From Bacteroidales bacterium GP1 (GTDB lineage: Bacteria > Bacteroidota > Bacteroidia > Bacteroidales > Muribaculaceae), in contig DAAI01000004.1 in assembly GCA_001701105.1 (NCBI GenBank), forward strand, positions 27,997 through 53,799: a stretch of DNA of 25,803 nucleotides. Reading direction: 5' to 3'. The position numbers and the translations under genes are program-made. Shown piece by piece: positions 1 to 6,871 of this stretch (positions are counted from its first letter, which is position 1; every line of letters starts with the position of its first letter). The notes beneath the pieces were generated by a model. That model was given only the letters and a program-made list of their open reading frames with translations, did no database searches and was not told the origin of the DNA.

Positions 1-392
1 GGAATGCCGATGGTCTCGAGAACTCCCTCGAAGATGCCGTCCTCACCGTTTGAGCCGTGAAGCACGGGCAATGCCACATGGATCTCTGCCATCACAGGAT
101 TTTTCTTGCCGAAAAGACCCCCTCCGGGATTTGCTCTATATAGATTATAATCGCCGTATTCAGGACGCATGTATACCTCTTCCGATTCCTTGACAAGAGT
201 ATCCATGTACCTGTAATTGCTTATATCAAGCAATTTCTGACCTGTGTACCATCTCCCTTCCTTAGATATATATATAGGAATCACATTATATTTATCCTTA
301 TTGAAGGCATTTATGGCTTGAAGAGCTGAAATCACCGAAATCTCATGCTCTACTGACCGCCCACCGAAAAACACCGCTACGTTAGTCTTCAT
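1..392 (-). CDS. ddl: D-alanine--D-alanine ligase, N-terminal part (cut by window edge)
   Basis: ATP-dependent cytoplasmic ligase that joins two D-alanines for peptidoglycan precursors. About 130 codons are visible, from the ATG at 392 to the window edge. The N-terminus reads MKTNVAVFFGGRSVEHEISV, which contains the Ddl N-terminal signature GGxSxEHEIS. Further in, a LPVLHGSNGEDG stretch matches the family's LHGxxGEDG motif just before the point where the window ends. The ATP-grasp half lies outside the window. A Bacteroidota-type promoter about 100 bases upstream suggests that ddl begins its own transcript here. The identification rests on two strong motifs and I consider it secure. Confidence 0.95.
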   Translation of the reverse strand, partial: MKTNVAVFFGGRSVEHEISVISALQAINAFNKDKYNVIPIYISKEGRWYTGQKLLDISNYRYMDTLVKESEEVYMRPEYGDYNLYRANPGGGLFGKKNPVMAEIHVALPVLHGSNGEDGIFEGVLETIGI

Positions 393-498
393 CTTTAATT
401 ATCTTGGTGATGATAAAATATGTCGGATATCAGGATTATTAATAGCCCTTTAATCCTTTCCACGAAAGAATCCGGGCCGAAACCATCCCAATAAACTG

Positions 499-528
499 CA
501 AAATTACGAATTTTTCTGCAATCCTCAA
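499..528 (-). promoter_or_regulatory. Bacteroidota promoter for ddl
   Basis: On the minus strand, TAATTTTG (506 down to 499) matches the -7 consensus TAnnTTTG exactly. A TTG at 528-526 lies 19 bases upstream in the -33 position. Transcription would start near 492, giving a leader of about 100 bases before the ddl ATG at 392. Confidence 0.6.
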
Positions 529-654
529 TAACAGAAATTCAAATCTTCAGAATCATCAAAATTTTTATCCTTTCTTACTCTTTTACCTATACCCATTTAA
601 GTGTTTCCGAACCTTATTTCGCCTCAAATTTACTAAAATCATTTTAAAATATTT
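529..654. other. AT-rich intergenic stretch, nothing recognised
   Basis: This stretch lies between the back-to-back promoters of ddl and the rightward transcript. It is AT-rich, with no convincing ORF, hairpin or repeat on either strand. Confidence 0.5.
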
Positions 655-685
655 TTTGATTTTAAAGAGATTTTTTATAATTTTG
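655..685 (+). promoter_or_regulatory. Strong-looking Bacteroidota promoter upstream of a structured region
   Basis: TTTG at 655-658 and a perfect TAnnTTTG (TAATTTTG) at 678-685 are separated by 19 bases, which is the canonical -33/-7 arrangement. Transcription would start near 692, immediately before the inverted-repeat region and more than 330 bases before the next gene. A second promoter closer to that gene exists at 872-903, so this one may serve a separate small RNA. Confidence 0.65.
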
Positions 686-691
686 TGTGTC

Positions 692-870
692 CGACTTTAT
701 CCGTTAGCCTGATTGCTGCTTGGATCGTATAAGGTTGCCTTCCGTTAAGGCTTATCTCCAATCGCAATAGCAAATGTGGAGAAGATTAAATTATATACGG
801 CCATAATTCTTCAGGATGCGCCTCATTTCGGTACGTTTATGCAGATGCGCTTTGCAGCAAATGACGTGTC
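692..870 (+). ncRNA. Candidate structured small RNA (6S-like rod?) or long leader
   Basis: Downstream of a good promoter the sequence can fold into a long interrupted hairpin. Pairs are ATTGC 712-716 with GCAAT 764-768, TTGGA 720-724 with TCCAA 757-761, ATAAG 729-733 with CTTAT 751-755, and CCTT 738-741 with AAGG 747-750, closed by a five-base loop. Outer pairings are also possible: CCTGA 708-712 with TCAGG 811-815, or TTGCTGC 713-719 with GCAGCAA 854-860. A rod with internal loops recalls 6S RNA, but I cannot confirm homology. The 3' end is a guess, placed just before the next promoter; no U-tract terminator is evident. The 68-codon ORF running through 816-1022 has no family features and is probably chance. 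Alternatively the whole region is an untranslated leader of the LRR gene. Confidence 0.4.
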
Positions 871-871
871 G

Positions 872-903
872 TTGTTTTGTTACCATAGTGCCATATATAT
901 TTG
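872..903 (+). promoter_or_regulatory. Promoter for the BspA-like gene
   Basis: TATATTTG at 896-903 matches TAnnTTTG. TTG at 872-874 lies 21 bases upstream; a TTTG at 876-879 is an alternative with a short 16-base spacer. The predicted start near 910 leaves a leader of roughly 117 bases before the ATG at 1027. Confidence 0.5.
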
Positions 904-1026
904 ACTCTAAGGGACTCGAAATAGGCACATTGTTTCCTCATTGCCAATATTCCACATTCTTTCAAAGCAAACAAAGCCTATTAGGGAATGTTGTAGGCAC
1001 TCACCTTAAATCCAATCTTTGATCAC

Positions 1027-3267
1027 ATGAGAATTTGTATCCCAAAACCCATGCTGGCAACCATAGTTGGACTCGCAACATGCAGCTTGCTCCTCCCGAC
1101 CGCGTCGGCCAACAACTGGCTATCATCAGAGAGACCCATCATAATGAGAAATGATGCGGGAGATCCTCTGTTTGAAGTAATCTACGACCTGAACGCTAAA
1201 ACAGCATGGGTTAATACTTGTTATTCATCATCAGTGGAAGATGGTGTACTCACACTTCCTGATGCAATAACAGTGGATAATGTGAACTACCCCATCATCT
1301 CCCTTGGCAACGCCAGAGCAAATGTGTCGGGTTCTCTTAACGGCCTCATCGCCAGCGCAGAAAAACTCGTGCTCGGCAAAAACATCGAACGAATCGACTC
1401 CGCAGCCATCACTTGGTCAACAAATTTGGCAGAAGTTGAATGGAATGAGAAATGTACTTACCTAGGTGCCGATGCCTTCACCGGCGCAGGATTGGTTGAG
1501 TTCGAACTCCCCGCCATCGTGAATACAATGGTTGGAAATCCTTTCCGTGCCCTGAAGACCCTCACCTCTCTTACTGTCAGCCCGGACAATAAGGATTTCG
1601 TGATGCAAAACGGTATCATGTGGAGCAAAGACATGCACAAGCTCTGCTTCGCTCTTGACTACACTGAACTTCCTGAAACTTATTCTGTGCCTGAGGAATG
1701 TACAGAAATCGGTTCCTCGGCATTGCGTGGTCACGCTGAGATGAAGAACATCAAGCTCAACAATGTGGAATCAATCGGCGACTTCGCATTCCTGGCATCA
1801 GGCCTTACCTCTCTCACAATCGGCCGCAATGTTAAGAATCTGGGCCAGACAATCAACCGTACCACAGATCTTACCGTAACCCTGAACCCCGGCAATCCTT
1901 ATCTCTCGCTCGTGGATGGCTTCCTGTTCACGAAAGAGACCGGCGTAATAGCTCATTACAAGTGGGAGCCGGGGTTGGCAACCGTAACTGTGCCGGAAGG
2001 TGTGAAAGTGCTCAGCCGTCAGTGCTTGCAAGGCAATCTCGACATGACAAAGATCGTATTCCCCTCAACCCTTGAGGAAATTTGTTATGCCGCCATGTAC
2101 CGCTGCTTCAACCTTGAAGAAGCTAACTTCGAAGATACAAAGCTCCGCAAGATCGGCGACCTCACCATCCAGGAATCTGCTATAAAGAAGGTGATCATGC
2201 CTTCAACGCTAAGATATATCGGCTCACAGGCTTTCTATAGCAGTGAGATCGAAGAACTCCAGCTCAACGAAGGCCTCGAATACATCGGCTTCATCGCTTT
2301 CCAGTATTGCAAGAACCTGAAAGAGGTGACAATACCTTCCACCATCGACGTTAATCCTTACATGGATCAGGGTCAGACAAGTATCTTCAATGGTTGCACC
2401 GGCCTTACAAAAGCCGTTGTAAAATGTAAGATCCTTTGCTCTTCAGCATTCTATAGCTGTACATCTCTGTCGGATGTTACTCTCGAAGAAGGTCTGGAAG
2501 AAATCATGGATATGGCGTTTGCTGCTTACGGAACTACTATGGCTCTCAGCCAACTCACATTCCCCTCAACGTTGAAGAAAATGGACCACTCAATCTTCCA
2601 GTTCTGCAACTTTGAGAATGTAGTGCTCCCCGCCGGCCTTGAAGACATTTCATACAACATCTTTGGATTCAACTCCAATCTTACCTCTCTGAAGGTTCAG
2701 GGTTGCAAGAGAATTGGTTCTAACCTTGCCCAGGCTTGCACTATTCTCCCGTCGGATGGTCTGATCCTTGAGAATATCGAAGATCTCGGATCTCGTCCCG
2801 CATACTCTACATTAGTTACTACCTACACTCTCCCGGCAAGCCTGAAGCGCTTCGGAGGCCAGATCGCAAATGATGCCAACAATCCTGTAGAGGCCGTGAT
2901 CTGCAACGCTGTTGAGCCTCCTTACATCTATCCTGTTGATGGCAGCAACTGGTTCGAAGAGGTAGAACCCGGTACTCCCGGCGCTCTTCAGGGCGTAATG
3001 TTTGAAAATCCCAACTCCACCATAGATCCCTACGAATTCTGCCAGCTCTTCGTTCCTGCCGGATCCGTAGAGGCTTATAAGGCTCACGAATTCTGGGGTA
3101 AATTCTACACCATCAGCGGAGTTAACGATATCGCTGTTGAAGACGATGGTATGTCAAACTGCATCTATTTCGACATGAATGGTAATCGCATCGCCAATCC
3201 TTCGAATGGAATCTTCATCAAATACGACAGCACATCTCGCAAAGCTATAAAGGTAATTGTGAAATAA
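1027..3267 (+). CDS. Secreted BspA-like leucine-rich repeat protein
   Basis: Exported surface or secreted protein of 746 residues. Residues 1-28 form a signal peptide (basic start, hydrophobic core, cleavage near TASA-NNW). From about residue 85 to 560 there are repeated units of the BspA/LRR_5 type, with recurring phrases such as LTSLTIG, VTIPSTI, LEYIGFIAFQYC and FPSTLKKM. Near the C-terminus, LFVPAGSVEAYKAHEFW is a common end of these domains. The last 40 residues (IYFDMNGNRI...GIFIK...KVIVK) resemble the short C-terminal tail, often with FDLNGR-like and GIYI-like strands, that Bacteroidales proteins use for sorting or anchoring. BspA relatives bind host or bacterial surfaces, but the ligand here is unknown. 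The gene stands alone with its own promoter and terminator. Confidence 0.88.
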   Translation: MRICIPKPMLATIVGLATCSLLLPTASANNWLSSERPIIMRNDAGDPLFEVIYDLNAKTAWVNTCYSSSVEDGVLTLPDAITVDNVNYPIISLGNARANVSGSLNGLIASAEKLVLGKNIERIDSAAITWSTNLAEVEWNEKCTYLGADAFTGAGLVEFELPAIVNTMVGNPFRALKTLTSLTVSPDNKDFVMQNGIMWSKDMHKLCFALDYTELPETYSVPEECTEIGSSALRGHAEMKNIKLNNVESIGDFAFLASGLTSLTIGRNVKNLGQTINRTTDLTVTLNPGNPYLSLVDGFLFTKETGVIAHYKWEPGLATVTVPEGVKVLSRQCLQGNLDMTKIVFPSTLEEICYAAMYRCFNLEEANFEDTKLRKIGDLTIQESAIKKVIMPSTLRYIGSQAFYSSEIEELQLNEGLEYIGFIAFQYCKNLKEVTIPSTIDVNPYMDQGQTSIFNGCTGLTKAVVKCKILCSSAFYSCTSLSDVTLEEGLEEIMDMAFAAYGTTMALSQLTFPSTLKKMDHSIFQFCNFENVVLPAGLEDISYNIFGFNSNLTSLKVQGCKRIGSNLAQACTILPSDGLILENIEDLGSRPAYSTLVTTYTLPASLKRFGGQIANDANNPVEAVICNAVEPPYIYPVDGSNWFEEVEPGTPGALQGVMFENPNSTIDPYEFCQLFVPAGSVEAYKAHEFWGKFYTISGVNDIAVEDDGMSNCIYFDMNGNRIANPSNGIFIKYDSTSRKAIKVIVK

Positions 3268-3298
3268 CTTCTGAAGCATTCACAAATACCCCTGTCAA

Positions 3299-3337
3299 AA
3301 TGCCCCGGCTCAATGTCGGGGCATTCCTATTTTCTCC
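3299..3337 (+). terminator. Intrinsic terminator after the BspA-like gene
   Basis: A 9-bp perfect stem, AATGCCCCG (3299-3307) with CGGGGCATT (3317-3325), encloses a nine-base loop and is followed by the T-rich sequence CCTATTTTCTCC. It starts 32 bases after the stop codon. Confidence 0.8.
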
Positions 3338-3356
3338 TAATCATATTGAATGACAA

Positions 3357-3449
3357 CTAATTCCAATTCACCGTAGGCCTCAGTAGTCCCGACCAACCGA
3401 AGTCCGGGCCGCGGATATAGTATGAATGCACTGCCCGTTGAAATAATCT
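3357..3449 (-). other. Orphan reading-frame remnant without a start codon
   Basis: On the minus strand a frame of 30 codons lies between stops and reads ...HSYYIRGPDFGWSGLLRPT then VNWN and stop. It has no ATG and its composition looks like real protein (aromatic and Gly rich), in contrast to the AT-rich flanks. It lies just beyond the break point of the truncated methyltransferase, in a different frame. The DNA also contains a possible hairpin (CCCGAC near 3388 with GTCCGGG near 3402). It may be a gene remnant or a copy of a dispersed intergenic repeat. I do not recognise its family. Confidence 0.3.
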
Positions 3450-3494
3450 TTATGCCTTGTCGGAATAATAATATTAATATTCACTCCATCGGTT

Positions 3495-4019
3495 TTAATA
3501 TTCAAGGCGATTTTCGGTAACATAGTCTCTCCAAGTCTTGCCCTCAGGGAACTCAATCTTACCCTCGGTAGGTTGCCAAGTATGCGTGTTATCAGGATTT
3601 TCTATTTCTTTATTGAATATATTGTCGCGCCCAAACCAGACTCCATCTACGATATTATTCATATTATTGCACACCCAGGAGGGAGTGAAAACCTCAGCCA
3701 TATCACGGCTACGCTTTTTCTGTTTTTCTCGGCTTTTCAATGCACGAGGAATAATAATATTCCTATTATCGCCAGTTATAGCTTTTATGGTAATAGGGTC
3801 GGTAAATTGATAACCTGCTCCACGCTCTGCATAGTTATCAGTAGCCCAAAAGATATTCTTATGAGTGGTATGATCCTGTAATAGTATCTCTAACAGTTCC
3901 GGATAGATTTCGATAAGCGAGGTTTCCTTTATATCCTCAAATACCTGACCCTCTTGCCCTTGCTTTATAGGAAATTTTTCAGAATCTGGTGATGTCGTCT
4001 TTACACTCGCTCTTAACAT
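3495..4019 (-). pseudogene. 5' fragment of an adenine-specific methyltransferase / restriction enzyme gene
   Basis: The 174-residue product matches the N-terminal region of large Bacteroidota restriction-modification proteins of the Eco57I/type IIG-like class ('restriction endonuclease subunit M'). Recognisable stretches are QGQEGQVFEDIKE, NIFWATDNYAERG, NIIIPRALKSRE, RSRDMAEVFTPSWVCNNMNN and FPEGKTWRDYVTENRLE. In the family the last phrase is normally followed by a conserved CGEAPY-like segment and then the catalytic methyltransferase domain with its NPPY motif. Here the frame stops two codons later and no continuation is found in any frame downstream. The catalytic domain is therefore absent. 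The ATG at 4019 and a promoter upstream are intact, so a short protein could still be made. I read it as a deletion remnant; family assignment is from remembered sequence similarity. Confidence 0.75.
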
Positions 4020-4059
4020 ACTATTATCCGATTAACTATACTTTAATCAATTTGCTTTA

Positions 4060-4090
4060 CAAAGTTAGTTAATCAATTTTAATCCTGCAA
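4060..4090 (-). promoter_or_regulatory. Promoter of the truncated methyltransferase gene
   Basis: Minus-strand TAACTTTG (4067 down to 4060) fits TAnnTTTG, with TTG at 4090-4088 spaced 20 bases upstream. Predicted start near 4053 gives a leader of about 34 bases. Confidence 0.6.
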
Positions 4091-4178
4091 TTTTATTCCC
4101 AGATAATTCTTATATCTTATCTTGTCTTTTTAGAGAGGAGGTAAAGATACTGAATTCCAATGAGGACGGGGACAATTT

Positions 4179-5129
4179 TTATTTTGCCGGGTAGGTCTGG
4201 ACGGTAAGATATATGTGCGGGCAAAAGGCATTGCGAAGCCGCTCCTCTATCGAAGAAGCTATCACATCGCCTTGTTCTACTGTTGAGCCGGGAGCTATTC
4301 CGACCCTTACATCGAATACTTTGCAATGTCCGTTACGACGCCCCTTTACATAAGCCACATCTCTGACGCCATCTGTATCTCTTACGATTGCGAGCGCTTT
4401 TTCACTCTCTTCTTTTGGAAGGCTCCCCTCCATAAGCTCGCGGAATGAAGGCCATAGAAGTCGAAGCGCCGGGAAAATGATGGTGATTGCTATCACGAGT
4501 GAGGCCATCGGATCAAGCACATAAAACTTTTCTCCGAGGAAATGCGCGCAGGTTACGCCTATCAATGTCGAAATTGAGGCCATGGCGTCAAGCCGGTGAT
4601 GCCATCCGGCTGCCCGGAGAGCGGTTGAATTCAATTCCGATCCCTTCTTGTTATAGAATCTATATAATCCCTCTTTACAACCAATTGCTACTATGATGGC
4701 GATAAATGTCCATATGTCGGGCCGCTCCAATTGCTCTCCGTTGAAAAATCCTATCACAGATTCCAGTCCCTCTTTGAATATCATCACTGAGATGAATATC
4801 ATAAGGCACGCTATCATTAGCGATGCGAATGTCTCAAATTTGCCATATCCATAAGCAAAACTGGCATTGGCCTTTCTGTAGGATACTCCTACAAATACGA
4901 GCATTATCAGGTCGACGGCCATATCATTCATTGAATGGAATCCGTCGGCCATGAGGGCCTCGCTATGGCCGTACCAGCCCACCCCAAGTTTCATCACCAT
5001 GAGCATGGCATTGACCAGACATCCGAGCATAACAACCTTCCGGATCTGCCTCGCTTCGCTTGCATTGCGCATGCTTAGTAAATCCGGGAGTGTGGAACTC
5101 ACTTCGTGAGAGTGATGGTGGAATTTCAT
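4179..5129 (-). CDS. Cation diffusion facilitator (CDF) family metal exporter
   Basis: Inner-membrane antiporter of 316 residues that exports divalent metal (zinc, possibly iron, cobalt or manganese) in exchange for protons. A His-rich N-terminus (MKFHHHSHE) precedes about six membrane segments. The transport site is visible as H65-xxx-D69 in TM2 (GFHSMND) and H177-xxx-D181 in TM5 (HHRLD). HxxxD in TM2 is the pattern associated with zinc preference. The C-terminal cytoplasmic domain (about 225-316) has the usual ferredoxin-like pattern ending in HIYLTVQTYP. Length fits the family. No clean promoter is seen directly upstream; the structured stretch and small ORF before it may form its leader. 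The metal specificity is inferred from the motif only. Confidence 0.9.
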   Translation of the reverse strand: MKFHHHSHEVSSTLPDLLSMRNASEARQIRKVVMLGCLVNAMLMVMKLGVGWYGHSEALMADGFHSMNDMAVDLIMLVFVGVSYRKANASFAYGYGKFETFASLMIACLMIFISVMIFKEGLESVIGFFNGEQLERPDIWTFIAIIVAIGCKEGLYRFYNKKGSELNSTALRAAGWHHRLDAMASISTLIGVTCAHFLGEKFYVLDPMASLVIAITIIFPALRLLWPSFRELMEGSLPKEESEKALAIVRDTDGVRDVAYVKGRRNGHCKVFDVRVGIAPGSTVEQGDVIASSIEERLRNAFCPHIYLTVQTYPAK

Positions 5130-5167
5130 TTTTCAGTTACAAAACTTATTCCCTTACGCAAATAATC

Positions 5168-5203
5168 AATATCTTTCCGTCGGCTACAATCCGATGGGAT
5201 ATT
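5168..5203 (-). promoter_or_regulatory. Hairpin in the leader of the CDF gene
   Basis: AATATC (5168-5173) pairs with GATATT (5198-5203), and TCGG (5180-5183) with CCGA (5191-5194), across an internal loop. It lies about 40 bases before the CDF start codon on the transcript. It could be a translation or transcription control element; no known riboswitch class is recognised. Confidence 0.35.
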
Positions 5204-5212
5204 CTTTATATT

Positions 5213-5326
5213 TCAGCGGGGAAATCCTTGGCTACGGCCTACCGGCACCGGTTGCAATGCCGGTCGCATATCTCCGCCAAGGCTTCCCAAAGCCTTCCGC
5301 AGGGCGTCAAGTAATTTGGTTTTCAT
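5213..5326 (-). CDS. Possible small protein of 37 residues (unrecognised)
   Basis: ATG at 5326 begins MKTKLLDALRKALGSLGGDM and runs 37 codons to a TGA at 5213, ending PVPVGRSQGFPR. The first half would form an amphipathic helix and the second half is Pro/Arg/Gly rich. A longer in-frame start at 5425 exists, but the shorter ATG gives the more protein-like sequence. It lies on the same strand as the CDF gene, 83 bases upstream. The DNA is full of nested inverted repeats (see the entry at 5226-5296), so the coding appearance could be a by-product of RNA structure. I do not recognise the family and give no function. Confidence 0.35.
   Translation of the reverse strand: MKTKLLDALRKALGSLGGDMRPALQPVPVGRSQGFPR
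5226..5296 (-). repeat. Nested and mutually exclusive inverted repeats
   Basis: CCTTGGC (5226-5232) pairs with GCCAAGG (5276-5282), enclosing ACCGGC (5241-5246) paired with GCCGGT (5259-5264). A second hairpin, AAGGCTT (5279-5285) with AAGCCTT (5290-5296) around a four-base loop, shares the AAGG bases with the first, so the two cannot form fully at once. This is the geometry of an attenuator or switch, but it overlaps the small ORF. Read on the minus strand it would precede the CDF gene. Confidence 0.45.
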
Positions 5327-5449
5327 AGCTAATAACGTTTTTAATTTGCGTATTCTTATAATTTGCCTTGACTCGTGGAGAAACCGTCGCCAGTCTCTTT
5401 GAAAGTCTCTTTGTTTTTCTAACACATCTTCCCCTGCTTTGGTTTATTC
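5327..5449. other. Intergenic stretch with a tandem 10-bp direct repeat
   Basis: Between the terminator of the CoA-transferase operon and the small ORF. AGTCTCTTTG occurs at 5392-5401 and again at 5404-5413, giving a 12-base period. No TAnnTTTG element is seen on the minus strand here. Direct repeats with this period can be regulator-binding sites, but none is identified. Confidence 0.4.
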
Positions 5450-5493
5450 AAAAGGCGGAAGGATAGGCAATTTTATCTGCCTTTCCCTCCGCC
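5450..5493 (-). terminator. Terminator of the ior/CoA-transferase operon
   Basis: On the minus strand GGCGGA pairs with TCCGCC (outer arms 5488-5493 and 5454-5459). An inner GGCA/TGCC pair extends it, and it is followed by TTTTG. It begins about 40 bases after the stop of the last operon gene. Confidence 0.7.
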
Positions 5494-5531
5494 GGATCTT
5501 CTGATTCAGTTAGCCGGGGCAATTCCGGTAG

Positions 5532-6845
5532 TTATCTTACCTTTCCCAAACGCAGGAAGGCGTACCCATAACGCTCTGCAGCTTCCCTTTCAAGTTCTTC
5601 CCTAAATTCAGGAGCGGCTATGGAAATCATCAATTTTGCGCGCTCAGCAAGATTCTTTCCACGCAGATTCACGATGCCATGCTCCGTCACTACATAGTTA
5701 GTCTGGAAGCGAGTCGTTACTACGCCTGCGCCTTCCGTGAGAACAGGCTTGATTTTGCTTACTCCCTTATTAGTAGTCGACAACATGGCGAGGAACGACA
5801 AGCCTCCTTCGCTGCGCGACGAACCATACACGAAGTCGTGCTGCCCTCCTACACCGGAGAAAATTTTCTTCCCGATGGAGTCGGCACATACCTGCCCGGT
5901 GAGATCTATCTCAAGGCAGGAATTAATCGACATCACTTTTGGATTCTGTGCAATGATGAAGGGGTCGTTGGTCCATGCCACATCTTTGAAAATAATATCG
6001 GGATTGCCATCCATATAGTCGTATAGGGCGCGAGATCCCAAGGCAAGAGAGGCCACGGTCTTTCCGGGCATTACCCGGATCTGTGAATTGTCGATTATTC
6101 CCTTTTCCAGAAGTGGCAGGACTCCGTCGGTCATAGCCTCGGTGTGCAGCCCGAGGTGCTTATGATTGCCAAGAGCACGAATCACTGCGTTAGGAATCCC
6201 ACCGACACCAATCTGCAGGGTAGCGCCGTCAGGAATACGCTCCGCTATGTAATTTCCTATCTTTATCTCTTGCTCGGTGGGCTCCGTAGTGGGCACTTCC
6301 ACCAACGGCTCATCCACATATACCGCTGCATCGAGGCGAGATACATGGACCACAGGATCACCGTAACTGAAGGGCATCTGCGGGTTGATCTGCGCTATTA
6401 TTTTCTTGGCGCATTCTACAGCCGAACAGGCCACATCACCCGATACGCCAAAGCTGACATAGCCATCCTTATCCGGCATCGAACAATTCAATATCGCTAC
6501 ATCGCATTTCCATATTCCCGTGCGGTAGAGGCTTGGCACTTCTCCGAGGAAACAAGGAGTCATCGAGCCATATCCTTCGTTGATTCCCTTGCGGAAGGCA
6601 TTTGATACGAAGAACGAATCAGTGTGAAAGCTATCTTTTACGGCTTCCGTACACAATGGAGATGAGCGACGGGCCACTCCGAAGCCGGTTATCAAAGTCA
6701 CGTCACGCAATTCCGGAGCTCGGGCCACGAGAGCGTCGACCAATGTTTCAGGTATTGATGTCGACCCTTGCAGATAAAGCCAATCTCCGCTTTTCACGAG
6801 CTTCACGGCCTCTTCCGCGCTCATATATCTTATCGGCATATTCAT
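5532..6845 (-). CDS. Acetyl-CoA hydrolase/transferase family CoA-transferase
   Basis: Cytoplasmic enzyme of 437 residues in the Cat1/4-hydroxybutyrate CoA-transferase family. It moves CoA between an acyl-CoA and a free acid such as acetate through a glutamyl-CoA thioester. The catalytic glutamate is E236 in GLHTEAMTDG. QIGVGGIPNA (211-220) and FSGVGGQHDF are the family's glycine-rich CoA-site motifs. Length fits the roughly 430-residue members. It is the last gene of a four-gene operon, 26 bases after the aminotransferase. That context suggests an acyl-CoA made by IorAB, for example phenylacetyl-CoA or indoleacetyl-CoA, as donor and acetate as acceptor. The substrate is inference; generic acetate/succinate/butyrate CoA transfer is also possible. 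Confidence 0.88.
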   Translation of the reverse strand: MNMPIRYMSAEEAVKLVKSGDWLYLQGSTSIPETLVDALVARAPELRDVTLITGFGVARRSSPLCTEAVKDSFHTDSFFVSNAFRKGINEGYGSMTPCFLGEVPSLYRTGIWKCDVAILNCSMPDKDGYVSFGVSGDVACSAVECAKKIIAQINPQMPFSYGDPVVHVSRLDAAVYVDEPLVEVPTTEPTEQEIKIGNYIAERIPDGATLQIGVGGIPNAVIRALGNHKHLGLHTEAMTDGVLPLLEKGIIDNSQIRVMPGKTVASLALGSRALYDYMDGNPDIIFKDVAWTNDPFIIAQNPKVMSINSCLEIDLTGQVCADSIGKKIFSGVGGQHDFVYGSSRSEGGLSFLAMLSTTNKGVSKIKPVLTEGAGVVTTRFQTNYVVTEHGIVNLRGKNLAERAKLMISIAAPEFREELEREAAERYGYAFLRLGKVR

Positions 6846-6871
6846 GTCGGATGGTATTTGGGTTTATTTTC

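Noticed and set aside
816..1022. 68-codon plus-strand ORF before the BspA-like gene
   Set aside because: No recognisable motif or signal, overlaps the candidate RNA and the promoter at 872-903, and composition looks like chance.
3538..3881. Plus-strand ORFs opposite the methyltransferase fragment
   Set aside because: They are antisense shadows; the minus-strand frame matches a known protein family.
6144..6605. 153-codon plus-strand ORF
   Set aside because: Entirely antisense to the CoA-transferase gene, with no family features.
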